A stretch of DNA of 64,000 nt, from the NCBI GenBank assembly GCA_016758965.1, contig JAEPRB010000016.1, positions 281,667 to 345,666 on the forward strand, in the 5' to 3' direction. A model generated the notes under the pieces. It saw only the letters and a list, made by a program, of their open reading frames with translations, searched no databases and was not told the DNA's origin. This stretch comes from Circinella minor (Eukaryota > Mucoromycota > Mucoromycetes > Mucorales > Lichtheimiaceae). A program made the position numbers and the translations under genes. This document shows, piece by piece, positions 47,457-60,379 of the stretch; positions within the stretch are counted from its first letter, which is position 1; each line of letters opens with the position of its first letter.

Positions 47457-48173
47457 TTATTCTCTACTAAATTTCATTGCTTTGTGAAGGGAATATTCGT
47501 CGATATAAATTCTTGTTGAAAAAGATTCTTCTAAGGTTTCCAACTTCAATGATGCAGATACTGCCCCCTCCAAACTTGGTTTTTCTTCTTTGTCCAAACG
47601 GACAAAGGATGTCACCAAATAATTTAAAGTTTGGGTTCCTATTACAAGTTTTGGTCCGTGTTGACTATTTAACGTGACAGAATAAACATCATCGTACCGT
47701 AATGCGACAGTAGGTGGTAACGACGTTGGTATTGTTGATTGTTTTTTCATACCAAAGGGTTCACGGTGGAACACCATGAATTAACGCATTTTCCTATAAC
47801 ACCTTTCTCCTTTATTTTCTTGATTTCCTCAGCGAGTGCTGCTTTTTTTTTTATCTCAGCTGGAAAGCGTCTTGGGTTTGTGGTGTATGTGGGAGCTGCA
47901 TCGCCAGTATTTATACAATGTGTTATAGGAACACAGGTAGCAGGTTGCATTTCTGTTTAGTTATATAACTCGGGATAGTGTCATAGTTTTTTTTTTTTTG
48001 TTGAACTGGTTCAGGTAATGTTGCTGGGACTATCAAATGCGATCATGTTGTTACATAATGGTAATAAATTTTTGCTTGAGAAATGATGGTTAAGGTTATC
48101 AGGATCGAAAAGCACACCTAACGCAACCAACCAAACCCATGCCTAAAATGACTCTGGTACTTTGTTTTGGTAC
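47457..48173 (-). pseudogene. Ty3/gypsy retrotransposon pol fragment, decayed
   Basis: On the minus strand, 48173-48122 reads STRVILGMGLVG, resembling the L-L-G-x-D region that ends the aspartic protease of gypsy elements. After about 170 bp, 47950-47747 reads HCINTGDAAPTYTTNPRRFP and then a Lys/Glu helix ending in KEKGVIGKCVNSWCS; this matches the start of the gypsy reverse transcriptase domain (H-x-I-x-T-G-x-A followed by the EKGIIxxSxSPW block). A different frame (47777-47457) then stays open for 106 residues without any recognisable RT catalytic motif. The YxDD box is absent, and the element has no LTRs that I can find. It is an inactive fragment. Confidence 0.6.
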
Positions 48174-50574
48174 AATTATTAATGTTGTTATATACTGTTG
48201 ATTATTCATTTCAATAATTGTGATCGTTTGTTGGTTTAATAATGCACGTGGTTTGTTTTTATACTGGATATATAATGTTGGATGCTTATTTTAATTGTGG
48301 CCCGGATACCATGTATGAGGCAAATAGAATTAATTGTTCCCAATCAGGAAATTCCCCTGAAAGGATTGTAAAATGACAATTATACTTTATATATGGATAG
48401 GAACTTATAACTTTTGAAAAAAAAGATAATGATAATAGCTAGTTATTTGTTATACGTACTCTGTATAAATATATGCTCGAGATGCATTTTGCTGTCATTT
48501 TTGTCTCTACAATCGATTTTGCTACAGACATTATATTTGCATTTTGCTTTCTTGTTGTTCCCTTAACATTCAATGCTGCCACATAGGACACATGTTCTTA
48601 TTCTTTTATGGGTCTCTTTAAGCAGATTATTACTGCTGCTGCTATTCGTAAATATTTGAAGTGCTGTAATAGAATTTGGATCTGTTAATACTAAATTGTG
48701 TTGCAACTACAATTAACACTTTTGCAGACGTACTTATCACGTTGTTCCTGGACTTTTAAAATGATGTTTAGGACCCTCTTTTAAATTTCGGACACTTTCT
48801 TGCCCATAGAGCATAAATATAGATAGCTACTTTTGACCCCATTCTTTGTTTGATGTTTGTTCATGATGGGCATTATGAATTATACATTGCATTTCGGTTT
48901 TCGTGAGCTTTGCTTACCATTCGACAATTGGTTTGTTATTCACTGCGCGATAAACCTATTACTTGAAACCTGTTGCGGTTGGTAAGAGTTATTCCGTATA
49001 CGAGAGAGGACTTTCCCTTGTCTATCATTTGTTTGTTTGAAAGACCAAGGATTAGGGATGATCTCCTTGATTATTATCAAAAATTATTCATTTTGTTCTT
49101 TACATGAAAAGAAATGATATAAAAGTTCATGGTTTTTTTTTTTTTTTTTTCCTCCACCCAATGTCAATTTAAACAACTGATTTATTTAATAATGAGGGTA
49201 TTAACTGTTGATATTATTTATACTAATTCTAAATATAGAAGGTTTGTGACTATTCACTATTACATTTTTTAAGGTACCTCCCTAAATACTGTATAATAAT
49301 TATGTCGATTCTGTTGTCCTCCTAATCTATATTATTACATATAAACGGGGCTATTTTAGATGAAAGAAAAAAGGAAGGGGAAAATTTAAAAAGTTTAAAT
49401 CAACCCCGGTATGAAACATAAAAGGGGGTGGTGGGGTTGGGAATAACTGTAAAAACAATTTGGCCTCTTTCAAAAAAAAAAAAGAGAGAGAGAGAGAGAA
49501 AGAGCTATTTTATGATAAGAATATGTTATTACTACTTAACTCACTTGTACACAAAAAACAATTTCAGTATCTGAAATAATAATATAATAAAAAAAAAAAG
49601 AGGGGTAATAAATATGGTTATCAACAAAAAAAAACGAGCGTTTTAATCGGATAGTTATCCAAATAAAGAGATTCACTTTCTTTTTTCGTATTTTTTTTTT
49701 TTTTTTTTTAGCTGGGTAGAGACGGAATTAAAAAGGGATTGACGCAATTGTTTATGGGATAAAACAACAACCATGCAAAACTTTTTTTTTTTTTTTATAA
49801 TGGTATGTTTTCCCTTTTTTATACAATATTTTTGATGGAAATTATATAGTGTACCTTGTTAAAAAATAAGAAGTTTTTCTATTGGTTTATTTATTATCTT
49901 ATCTCTACGTAATATAAACGAGATTTGCATTAATGTACAAAAAAAAGCCCATGATATATATCTTCGGAGAGAAGTGACAGGTTTAGATTATTAGCATTTC
50001 ATATATACAATAGGATGCTAGTTTTTTTTTTTTTTTTTTATAATACGACAAAACATAATATACTATAACCAGAAGGTAAGGTTCAATTTAAGTAAATAGT
50101 TTATATTTTTTATATATACTTTTGAGTATTCGGACGTTTTCAAAAATATTTCTCTCTTTTCTGGGGAAAACTTTTTTCTTTTTACAAAAAAAGGCAAATT
50201 ATCCGATAAAAAAAAAAATTAATTGGATGGAACTTCTTTTAAAACAACTCTCCGGTTGGTCCTAAGTTCCGCAAAAAAAAAAAAAAAAAAAAAAAAAGAG
50301 AGTTCGGACGGGACGAACCCCCCCCCACATTTTTTTTTTAAGAAGCTAAAAAAAAAAAAAAGTTCCTCATAATATATACCCCCCCCCTCTCTCGTTTCTT
50401 TTGTTATAAAAAAAAAAAAAGAAAAAAAATCTCAATTTTTTCTTTTCTTTTCTTTTCTTTCTCTCTCTCTTTTTTTTTTTTTTTTCTTTTTGGTTTTTTA
50501 TTTTATATAAAAACAAATTTATTCTTTGGTATTTCTTTCCAATAATATATTATATATCCCCTCCTGTAATTATA
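48174..50574. other. Intergenic region before the polyol dehydrogenase
   Basis: The left part (to about 49050) may hold further decayed retroelement sequence but is not readable. The right part has many long homopolymers. From 50220 to 50570 there is a dense purine/pyrimidine block with poly(A), poly(C) and CT repeats directly ahead of the dehydrogenase start, and a GTTCG/CGAAC inverted repeat at 50302-50318. Confidence 0.5.
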
Positions 50575-52351
50575 ATGAGTCCTCCACAAGGTGAAATGAA
50601 TCAATGCGTCGTATTGCGCCAAAAAAATGATATTGTTTTGGTAAGAATCAAATTGCGTAACATGATAATTAAAAAATGTGATACGTGGAAAAAAAAAAAA
50701 AAATTGTGTGTTTTGAGGTGAAAAGAGGAAAAGATTTACGTACAAAATTATTTTCGTGTGTAAAAACGTGGTAAAATGAAATCAATGATTTCAGCCCCCC
50801 CCCCATTTAACACTGGATGGGATTTATTATTATTATTATTTAGGAAAACAGACCTATTCCTCAACTTGCTCATGGTGGTAAGGATTTTTTATTTATTTTT
50901 TTTATTTTTTTTTGATGTGTGGGATGTGTGTCAATATGGATCATCATTTTACCTTATCCAATAGTTGACATTCTATTATAATAATAAATAATAATAGAGG
51001 TTTTAATCAATGTAAAGGCTACTGGTATCTGTGGTTCTGATATTCATTATTGGCTTCATGGTGGTATTGGTGATTTCCAATTGAAAGCACCTATGGTTTT
51101 GGGTCATGAATCGGCTGGTATTGTTGCTGAAGTGGGTCCTGGTGTTAAGAACTTAAAGGTCGGTGACCGTGTTGCTTTAGAACCTGGTGTTGCTTGTCGT
51201 ATGTGTGAACAATGTAAGACAGGTCGTTATAACTTGTGTCCTGAAATGTCTTTGTAAGTATATATGGAGGGGGAGGAAAAAAAAAGAGTGTTAGCTAAAT
51301 TTTCTGATTTTTTTTTATTATTTCTAGTGCTGCCACACCGCCCATTGATGGCACTTTGTGCAACTATTACAAGCATGCTGCCGATTTTTGTTTCAAGTAA
51401 AGTATTATTTATTTACAGTCATTTTTTTAGGGGGGGAGGAGGAGGAGGAGGAGAAAGATTGGTCTGTACTGTGGCGCTACTCAATGACGATGAAATCGCC
51501 CTTATTTTAGTTTAACAAAAAAAAAAAAAAATTTACCCTTTTTTTTTTTTTTTTTAGACTCCCTGATCATGTGTCACTTGAAGAAGCTGCATTGATTGAA
51601 CCTTTATCTGTGGGTATTCATTCTGCTCGTCGTGCTAATATTAAATCGGGTGATCGTGTTTTCATTTTTGGTGCTGGTCCTGTTGGTTTATTATGTGCTG
51701 CAGCAGCTAAAGCGGCTGGTGCAGGTCATGTCACTATTGCTGATTTAGTTCCTTCTCGTTTAGAATTTGCAAAGAATTATTGTACTGATTCTCAAATTCT
51801 TTTACAACGTTCTCAATCTGGAGAACCCAATATGGAATTTTCTCGTCGTATGGCTAAAGAAATTTTAAAAACAGAAGAATTAGCTGATGCTGTCATTGAT
51901 TGTACAGGTGCAGAAACCTGTGTTCAAATGTCAGTTTTGTTATCCAAGAATGGTGGATCCGTTGTTTTGGTCGGTATGGGTGGTTCTGTACAATCTTTAC
52001 CTATTTCTGAAATTTCTTCTCGTGAAGTTGATATCAAGGGTATTTTCCGTTATTGTAACGTAAGTTTATATATATTTAATGAATGGAGAGGAGTGGGGGG
52101 GAGAGCTATGTGTTTAAACTCTTTTTTTTTTTTTTTTTTTTTTTTGGTTTGGTGGATGAAGTATGTGAACTAATAACCTAATCTTTTTTTTTTAATAGAC
52201 ATATGCTACTGGCGTCAAAATGTTGGCTTCTGGTTCCATTGATGTTAAACCTTTAATTACTCACACCTATCAATTACAAGATGCTGTAGAAGCTTTCAAA
52301 CATGTTAAGGAAGGTCGTGATGGTGCTATTAAGGTTCAAATTGTTGCCTAA
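50575..52351 (+). CDS. Zinc-dependent sorbitol/xylitol-type dehydrogenase
   Basis: This is a medium-chain, NAD-dependent polyol dehydrogenase of the cytosol, oxidising a sugar alcohol to a ketose. Six exons, 50575-50640, 50844-50877, 50998-51253, 51328-51396, 51558-52059 and 52199-52351, give 359 residues in frame, the family norm. The catalytic zinc site is seen in ICGSDIHYW and GHESAGIV; the structural zinc Cys cluster is in [16 protein letters not shown], complete with four Cys. The nucleotide-binding fold has [16 protein letters not shown], with the acidic residue at the end of the next strand (ADLVPSR) favouring NAD. Sequence [12 protein letters not shown] is close to fungal xylitol dehydrogenases, but sorbitol and xylitol enzymes cannot be told apart here. 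The second exon is only 34 nt. Confidence 0.93.
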
Positions 52352-53340
52352 AAAGAATATTATTTTTTTTTTTTTGTGTTTTCTTTTTTTTCTCCACACA
52401 AAAAAATACATCCTCACTTCCCTTTTTTTTTTTCTTCACACACACTCACTCACTCACTCACACTCACTCATGCACATCAGATATATACAAAGCACGTAGA
52501 ATTGTTACTCCATAATGCACACTATATACATTTGTATTCAATCATAAATACACACTCGCAATCACACATTTAGCAATATACACACACTCTTTCTTTCTTT
52601 CTTTCTTATCGCGCACACTTAATAGTTAGCCCTTCTGTTTTTTTTTCCTTGTATAAACTACTATTATATACATATAACTTATATACAACTACCTATAATT
52701 AATTTTGAGTTATCATGAATGAGTCAAAAAAAAAAGAATTAGAAAAATATGTTATTATGGAACGACGAGATAAAAAAAAAAAAAAAAAAATTCAAAAAAA
52801 GTTTGGTTCGAATGTAACTAGAACTAAAAAAAAAAAAGCGCGCGCAACTTTATAAAATAAAAAAAAAATCACGATGGTTATAGTAAACTATCTTTTTATT
52901 ATGAACGAAAGAATTGGCGTGGATTCACATCATTTTTGTTTGTGTTATGGCAACACAATAAATTTTATGGAACGGAATCGTCTCTCTTTTGAGTTCCGGG
53001 GATGCATCCATGAAAAAAAAAAAAAAAAAAATTAGGCATTGCACCTGAGAGAGAGAGAGAGAGAGAGGGGAACCCTTCTCTCTCAAAAAGTAACAACCGA
53101 TGGTCAGCTGATCTCCCATTAAAAACTTCCAATCAAACATCCCAATCAAATGTAATTGTGTAATAATTAGCGTAGCCACAAGTGTTTGCTTCAGGGTTTT
53201 TTTTTTTTTTTTATATAAATACCAGCAACTTTTTTAACTTTCTCAAACACTTTATCCCCTTAAAAAAACTTTTTTTGCTTCTTCTTCTCTAGTGAATCGT
53301 TTTCTTCTCTTTCTTTCTTTATATATATAAAAGAAAAAAA
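52352..53340. other. Intergenic, repeats after the dehydrogenase
   Basis: A (CACT)n microsatellite and several A runs fill this spacer. A GA run lies at 53047-53068. No gene is recognised. Confidence 0.5.
52439..52476. repeat. (CACT)n microsatellite
   Basis: Imperfect CACT tetranucleotides follow the dehydrogenase stop by about 90 nt, so they probably fall in its 3' UTR. Confidence 0.8.
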
Positions 53341-53837
53341 ATGTCATATTATCATTCGAGTAGGTTTTGCTTTTTTTTATTTTATTTTTTAATATACTTT
53401 ATACCCAACAAGTAAATATTAAAAAATATAACTATTTCATTTTCTACGTAGTGTATGGAAATCCTTATGGTGGAGGAGGCATGGGTTATAATCCATACAT
53501 GTACGGTGGTGGAGGATACGGTGGTTATGGTGGTGGTGGTGGTGGTGGATATTATCCTTCATCTTATGGTGGCTATGGTGGCTATGGTGGTTATGGTGGT
53601 TATGGTGGTAGTTACTATCCATCCACTTACGGTTACGGTGGTTATGGAGGAAGAGGATATCGTGGACCAGGATTATTTCGAGGTCTTTTAAATCGTATTC
53701 GATATGGATCCTATTATGGAACTCCTTATTCACCTATGATAGGTAGATATGATTCACATGGACGACGTTATTATCCAGGTGAAGCCAATTATGTTAGTTC
53801 TGTCAAAGATCTTTGGAAGAGTAATGATATTTATTAA
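53341..53837 (+). CDS. Small Gly/Tyr-rich (GYGG) protein
   Basis: The function is not recognised. Two exons, 53341-53359 and 53452-53837, join in frame to 134 residues; the first codes only MSYYHS and the first base of the next codon. Residues about 8-70 are a low-complexity run of Gly and Tyr in YGG and GYGG units, encoded by near-identical GGTTATGGTGGC copies. The C-terminal part is ordinary and basic (GLFRGLLNRIRYGSYYG, then SVKDLWKSNDIY), so the protein is not purely repetitive. There is no signal peptide or membrane segment. Such Gly/Tyr-rich tails occur in RNA-binding or condensate-forming proteins, but no RNA-binding domain is visible here. A pyrimidine-rich leader precedes the start. 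Confidence 0.72.
53450..53660 (+). repeat. GGTTATGGTGGC-type coding minisatellite
   Basis: Tandem 12-nt units encoding GYGG repeat inside the small Gly/Tyr-rich gene. Unit number is likely to vary without shifting the frame. Confidence 0.75.
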
Positions 53838-54786
53838 ACAACAAATAACGATAACAACACCAACAACACCAACAACAAAAAAGCCGACAATAACTTTCTC
53901 TTCGTCCCCCTCTTTTTTTTTTTTATCGTGTAAAAACGTAAAAACGTCATAAATTTTTATATAAACATCCCTCCTTCCATTTATTATTCTATTGTTGTAC
54001 ATATTGAAACACACATACCTCCAAACATTTGTAAACATTATCTCTTTTTCACACATAATTCTCTCTCCACGTATATATATATATATATATATATCTTTTC
54101 TTTCAAATATAATATTATTTAGTAATTTGTTTGATATAATAATTACACATTATATGCGCTTTTTTTTTTCTACTTCTTCTACGTACTTCTTCTTTTGATG
54201 TATCTATATATAAGCATTGTAAAAAAAAAAAAAAAAAAAATGGGGATCGACTTTTATAATTTTTAAAGAAATTAACAATGTATGACATTGTTCCGGCGTT
54301 GGGGTACTTTTTTTTGCATGACGATTTTTGTAACACCCGATAAAAAAAAACGGGATTCATCGCTCCGTTAAAAAAATAGTCATGTGGTTTTTTACTTGTA
54401 CATGGATCAAGTCTAAATCCAGTAAAAAGTCTGGGATCTCACTCTAAATTTTTATTCCCCATTATTTCTTACAAATAACACTCGATTTTAGGATGTTCTA
54501 TTTTTTTTGTTTTGTTTTGGAATACAATTGATATTATCATTATCATTATTATTATTATTATGTTGTTTTGATGGATTATATATATATATATATATGTATG
54601 TGCGAGTGAATGGGGATGGAGGTGAGGAGGGAGGGGGGTATACTATAATAATATATACTTTTCTTTTCTTTTTCTTTTTTTTTGCTTCTTTTTCTTTATA
54701 ACTTTGAAAAGAAAAGGAAAGGGAGGAATTTGGTTTGATTAATTATATGCGTGAGGACTATGTCAGGGTTTGTTTGTTTGTTTTGT
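53838..54786. other. Convergent intergenic region
   Basis: This is the 3' side of both the Gly/Tyr-rich gene (+) and the FHA protein (-). It holds a (TA)n run near 54073-54094 and short A and T runs. No gene is seen. Confidence 0.5.
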
Positions 54787-56638
54787 TTAAATGGCAATAA
54801 GTACATAGAGTAAAGCAGATATAATACCCATAAGGATAGCTAATGCTATTTGTACAGCACGCATCTATACACAATTGAATCGAATTTTCTTATTAGATCA
54901 CATTTTTGTTTTTTGATTTTTTTTTTTTTTCAATTCAACCAAAATGAACATAGAAATTCTATCACTTGTACCACTACACCCATGAATCCCTTCTTTTTTT
55001 TTACCTGTAGTACATCTACTAGACTTGTGGTCGGTTTCCGTTCTTGTTCTAGTTTTTTTATCCTTCGTTCTAACAGTAAACATTTATTCTCATATTCGAT
55101 ACATCGCGCCTTCTCAGCTGCCAAATCTTTATTTAATCGAAATTTTTGTTCATCTAATATCCATTTTAATTCTTCTACTTGTCGTTGAGTATCACCCAGT
55201 ACATCATTCTCTTCTTTATCATGATCACCATCATCATCATCATTATTATTATTATTATTATTACGATGATTTTGTTGTAATTGATATATTGTATTTTGTA
55301 ATCGATGTAATTCTTTTGAAGCAGCTATAATAGCTTGATCTTGATGTCGACATTTTTCTGCATAAGATGTTACTTTTTGTTGTGCTTCATGTAACTTTTG
55401 TTGTAATAAAATAATTCTTGCATCCTTTATATAAAATTATTTTAAAATATAAATATTAAAATAACAAGTGTAATCTGACCCCCACCCCACCCTCGAAAAT
55501 TTAAATTAAATTTTTAAAAAAAACTTTACCGCTTTTTCCATTCGATTGTTATTTAATGCTTTATCTATATCTGATATCACATCTTTAACTGACCTCAGCT
55601 GATTTTCTAGTAGTTTAGATCGTTGTACTTCAGCCTTTTTTGTGTCGTAAAAAAAAAAAAAAAGAAAAGAAAAGATCAGATTAATGAAATATCCCGGGAG
55701 GGAAGAATCGATCATTCATTGAATAAAAAATAATAATAATCAATAATATGGGGAGGGGGGGGGGAAATAAAAGAAATGATTCCTATTCTTACTTGTAATT
55801 TAGCTAGTAAAACTTCCCAATTCCTTCCTGATCGTTTATTATTATTATTGTTGTTGTTGTTGGTATTATTGGATATAGATGAAGATGAATAATCTAGTGT
55901 GGTAGATCCAGTTGCTGAAGAAATAGTTGATATAGATGAATTGGAGGATTGTCGTTGTAACTACAATGATAAAAATAATAATAACGATAATACCCTTATT
56001 AAATTTTTTTTTTGTTTCTTATCCACACACACATTTCCTCCCCGTTCCTCATGTTACTTACAGTATTACGATGATTATGATTATGATCCAAACCATTCGA
56101 TAATCCAACATTCAGTTCTTTAAGCATATTATTATCCACTTGAGATAATGATGTTTGAAGAATATGAACTAAACATGCTACTTTATGATAAAGAACTACC
56201 AAAAAAAAAAAAAAAAAAAAAACCAATATTTGTAAGTCCATCATTATGTTTCCCATTTTTTTTTTCTTTCACATAAGATAATAATATGAACTCCCAACAT
56301 CAAGTAAATCCAACCCCCCCCCCAAAAAAAAAAAAAAATTTACTCGATCCATCATCTTGTGATATATCTATTCCAAATTCCAATTCGTCTGTTGACTTTA
56401 ATTCCATTGGTAAACTTTCTTCATTTTCATTAGAAAGTCTTTGTCCATTTAAAAATGTACCATTACTTGATTTTACATCCTTAATATATACCTATCATAT
56501 TTTATTTTCCCCACCCGCCGCCCCCACAATCCCCCATGATAAGATAATTTAGTCATAATATTAAAAAAAAAAAACCTATATTTTTCCTACAAACTCTTAA
56601 TTTATTTATTTTCCTTTCTATATTAACTAACTAACCAA

Positions 56639-56675
<37 letters not shown>

Positions 56676-57125
56676 CCTACTTTTGTCTTTTCACTCCAAA
56701 TCTCGGCATGAGTTCTTGATAACACTTTAGAATCAAAATATCCATTTAAAGGTCCTGGTGCTGTTTTTGATGATGTTTGTCGACCGATGCGTAAATGTAT
56801 TTTATCTCGTAATTCAAGTGTTTTCGTTTGAAACATGGAATGTCGAGGTTGTAAAATTACAGTGACGACACCCATGGATGGCGACTGTACCATTGTAACT
56901 AAAAAAAAAAAAAAACAGTTTAAAAATTCCCAATTAATACATTGACATTGATAATTGTTATCAAATTCAGTTAAGTATTATATATATATATATTTGTAAG
57001 AAAAAAAAAAAAAAAGACTAAGAATAATATATATTTTTTTTTCGTTTGTTTGTTTTACGTTTTTGTCCATTTGATTTAACTTCTTCCTCTTCTTCGGTAC
57101 GCTGTTGTAATTGAGAGGTCGTCAT
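54787..57125 (-). CDS. FHA, coiled-coil, tail-anchored protein (SLMAP/Far9-like)
   Basis: This is a probable STRIPAK-complex scaffold on ER or nuclear membranes. Eight exons, 57059-57125, 56681-56898, 56344-56491, 56062-56195, 55793-55960, 55530-55634, 55005-55424 and 54787-54864, give 445 residues exactly in frame. The FHA domain (about 25-140) has IHLRIGRQTSS, then LSRTHAEIW and SSNGTFLNGQRLS, the canonical Gly-Arg, Ser-x-x-His and Asn-Gly phosphothreonine-binding residues. A Ser/Asn-rich linker and a coiled-coil (about 245-415) follow. The last exon encodes one hydrophobic helix of about 20 residues ending at the C-terminus, a tail anchor. FHA, coiled-coil and tail anchor in that order match SLMAP, yeast Far9/Far10 and Neurospora HAM-4; the link to hyphal fusion is from those relatives. 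Confidence 0.88.
56641..56673. repeat. Poly(A) run of about 32
   Basis: This is the longest uninterrupted A run in the window, inside an intron of the FHA gene close to its 5' splice site. It becomes poly(T) in the transcript, some distance from the 3' splice site. Confidence 0.9.
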
Positions 57126-60100
57126 GATGGAGAGAGAGAAAAAAAAAAAAAAGTCGGAGAGAGAGAGAAAGAGAAAAAGAGGTATGTAGATGAATGAAAA
57201 TTATGGAAAGAAAAAATAAATTAATGGTAAGGGAAATCAGATATATATAAAAAAAAAAAAAGTTGTTTTTACACGAAAAGAATGAATAAAACCCGTATTG
57301 CTGTGATTTGTAAAGTAAAAAAAAAAGTTGGGATTAAGCTCTTATGCAGCGGGACTAAAAAAAAGCGAGTAAATCTTGTTTAATAATGGGAATCTCCCCC
57401 CTGATTAAGTAAAACGGGTGTATGTATGTATATAATAAAGCCTTATAGCATAATTTAGGGTTGTTTTTTTTATTTTATTTTCAAATTAAATAAATTTATT
57501 GTTATGTCTGTGTGTTTCTCCTTGATTTAATATTTATTATCTCGTGCTTATTTTTACACGTAAAATAATAAGAATTTACAATCTATATGTAGAAATTCAC
57601 CTACTATAAATAAATAGTATAGCACATGGGTCTTGAATAAAACAGATAAAAAAAAAAAAAAAGTACAAAACGTACGTACTGTCAAAATCCTTTAGATTTT
57701 TAAGGGGAATTTGAAACAATAGCATTGTCAACCTTTTTTTATGCGCCTTTTTATTTACTATTTATTCAGTTCTATATTTCTCTTTTTCTTTTTCTTTTCT
57801 CTATATAAATAATATATTTAAATGCACATTATTATTATTAACTTATCAAAAACAATATAGTGTCTAGTTGTCAACTGTTTGTTATTAGTGTCATGATAAA
57901 TTAATTTAGTAATATGCTACGTATATGCAAATTCTAAAAACAAAGAAAGACAATGATATCTGATGTTTTAGTACACTGTGTAAATCAAATATAAAGTAAA
58001 GATTAGAATTATCATTTTGTAATACTAAAAATAAACTAACTTAATAAATTTGTTTGATAAAAACATATCCTCTATTCGATAACTATTATTCATGTCAAAG
58101 TAACTCTGAGTACTCAATTTTTCTTACGTAGAAATCAGTATTATATATATTTTAAAACGGATTTTATTTGAGGGGAAAAAAATGTATCACACCAGTATTA
58201 TTAGCAAATATATCATTCTTTTCTGATGTCATATACGTACCTTTCCCCATTAACGTTGACGGTTGCTAGGATACCAGATAGAAATATAGGACTGAGTGAT
58301 AAGAGACCCTATTCAAAAATGGAACCCCCTCCCCCCATATATTATGTTTCCAAAATATCAATTGTACAATAATTTATAAAACTCATCAAAATGAAATATT
58401 TATCCAATCATGGTTTTTTTTTTATTTATTTTTCATTTACCTATAGTATATGATTTTTACGTACGTATTTAACAAATATACAACCAATAACGACTGAGTT
58501 ATTTATTAAGAATAAACGAATGGTATATTTAATTTGTTAAACTTGAAAAATAAATTTTTTTTTTGTTGCTACGTACGTATTTCTTCGAATAGTAAAAAGA
58601 ACTTTATTATAATGAGTTCAACCTACAAGGACTTTGCTCGGGGCATACTACTATTTTCATGGTTTGTGATGATAAAGCGTTAAAAGATCTTGTTCCACAC
58701 ACACACACACTCACACACTCACACACTACACACTTACACCAAAAAAAAAAAAAAAAAAAAAAAATTGTAATTTAAAAAAGGAAATACACAAACGAAAATG
58801 AACATATGATTTTTTTCGTTACTTGTAACAAAAAAAAGTATATTCTTCCTTTCAAATTTCCCATGGAATTTTAAAGTTGTCTATATAAAACCAGAATAAT
58901 ATTCTTCTTGATATAACTCATGGAGGTATTCATATTTTTTTAGAAGCTTTTTTTTTTTTTTTTTTCAATACGTAAAAATGGTTTTCATCTATTTTTTTTT
59001 TTTATGTGTTTCGATATGAATGTTGCTAAAATCCAAAAAAAAATCTTTAGTGATCTTTTTTTTTTTTTTTTTCTATGTGGAAAACAAAGAATGATAAATT
59101 AGTTAACTCACCAAAATAGTAAACAATTGACCATTATGCAGGATTTTGCCCCCTCCCCTCCTCCTCCTCCTTCTATGTACTAGAATGTATCACATAATGT
59201 AAACAAAAAAAGTTAAAAATCTTACGTATTACGGAAAAATGAAAATTATATAATCAATTTTACGAAAGTTAACCATAAAATTGAAAAAAAAAAAAATTCC
59301 CAGAAGAAGGGGGATATTAAGGTTTCTTTTATGCTTTGGGGGGTGGGTGAATGAGAAAGAAATAAAAACATTTATAACATTTCAAAATTCGTAACACCCT
59401 TCTTTTTTTTTATATATATTGTATGTACTCAAAACAAAACAAAAAAAAAAGATTGACAACTCAATGGGGAATATTTCATCATTATTGACTATGTGGGAAT
59501 ATTTATGGTGTGAAAAAAAAAAAAAAAAAAAAAGTTGTACGTATCGTATCATTTTTTTTTCCATGGATACGTACGTACATCATAATAATAAAAAATACTT
59601 GATCTAATTCATTAGATTGAAGGGAGAAAAAAAATTATATCATAAAAAGACCAATTATATATTGGTAATTTTCTTCTAAAACATGCAAAGCAAAAGGAAC
59701 CCTCTCACTGAAAGAAATAATTAGTGATCGACGCATTATTTTTTACCGTTGGGTATATAAGTGTTAAGTTTTAAGAAAAGACAAAATAGAATTGCTTATT
59801 GTTGTTACTGAAATTACTCATGTTCATTGTTTGTTGTCATTGGGCAAAAGATGATCCCCAAAAAAAAAAAAATTTACTCCACTCAGAAACAAATTATGCA
59901 TATGCATGAGGGGATAAAAGTTTTGACACATTCTATTAAACTCCTTTCTCCAGGTACACAAAAATAGGCACGTTTTTTTTTTTTTAATCTAGATTACATA
60001 CAGCTATAGAATTGGGATCATGTTTTAAAAATCTGCTTGTGATCGTTTCAGTTTGACAGCTTTTGATTTCTGGAATCTATGAAACCTCTTCATGGCTCCA

Positions 60101-60379
60101 TTCCCCCCTCTTTTTCTGTTAAAACGTTTCCATTTACTTACTGTATATACCCGTCCATGTTGAATAAGATCATTTATAAAACTAGTAGTGTTTTCTTTAT
60201 TTTATATTACGTACCGCTTTAAAAAAATAACAGAATACTCATTTTATATTATTGGTTTATCATTCTATCAAAGGAATGTACTTTTATTTTAAATAAATAA
60301 TAAAAAGTATTAAAAAAAAAAGCTTATCGTTCAAATTACTATATTAATTTACATATTAGTTTTTTTTTTTTTTTCTATA
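57126..60379. other. Long intergenic region, no gene recognised
   Basis: This is 3.2 kb of AT-rich DNA with many A and T runs of 10-26 and a CA-rich tract near 58696-58735. The left end is the FHA gene promoter, GA-rich at 57128-57181. No tRNA-like structure or protein is found. Confidence 0.5.

Noticed and set aside
53437..53733. His-rich minus-strand frame opposite the Gly/Tyr-rich gene
   Set aside because: His-His-Asn repeats are the antisense reading of GGT/TAT repeats; the plus strand has a spliced, pyrimidine-led model.
54787..54864. Possible separate 25-residue membrane peptide starting with ATG
   Set aside because: An AG acceptor directly precedes the ATG, and joining it to the coiled-coil exon keeps frame and completes the SLMAP/Far9-type tail anchor.
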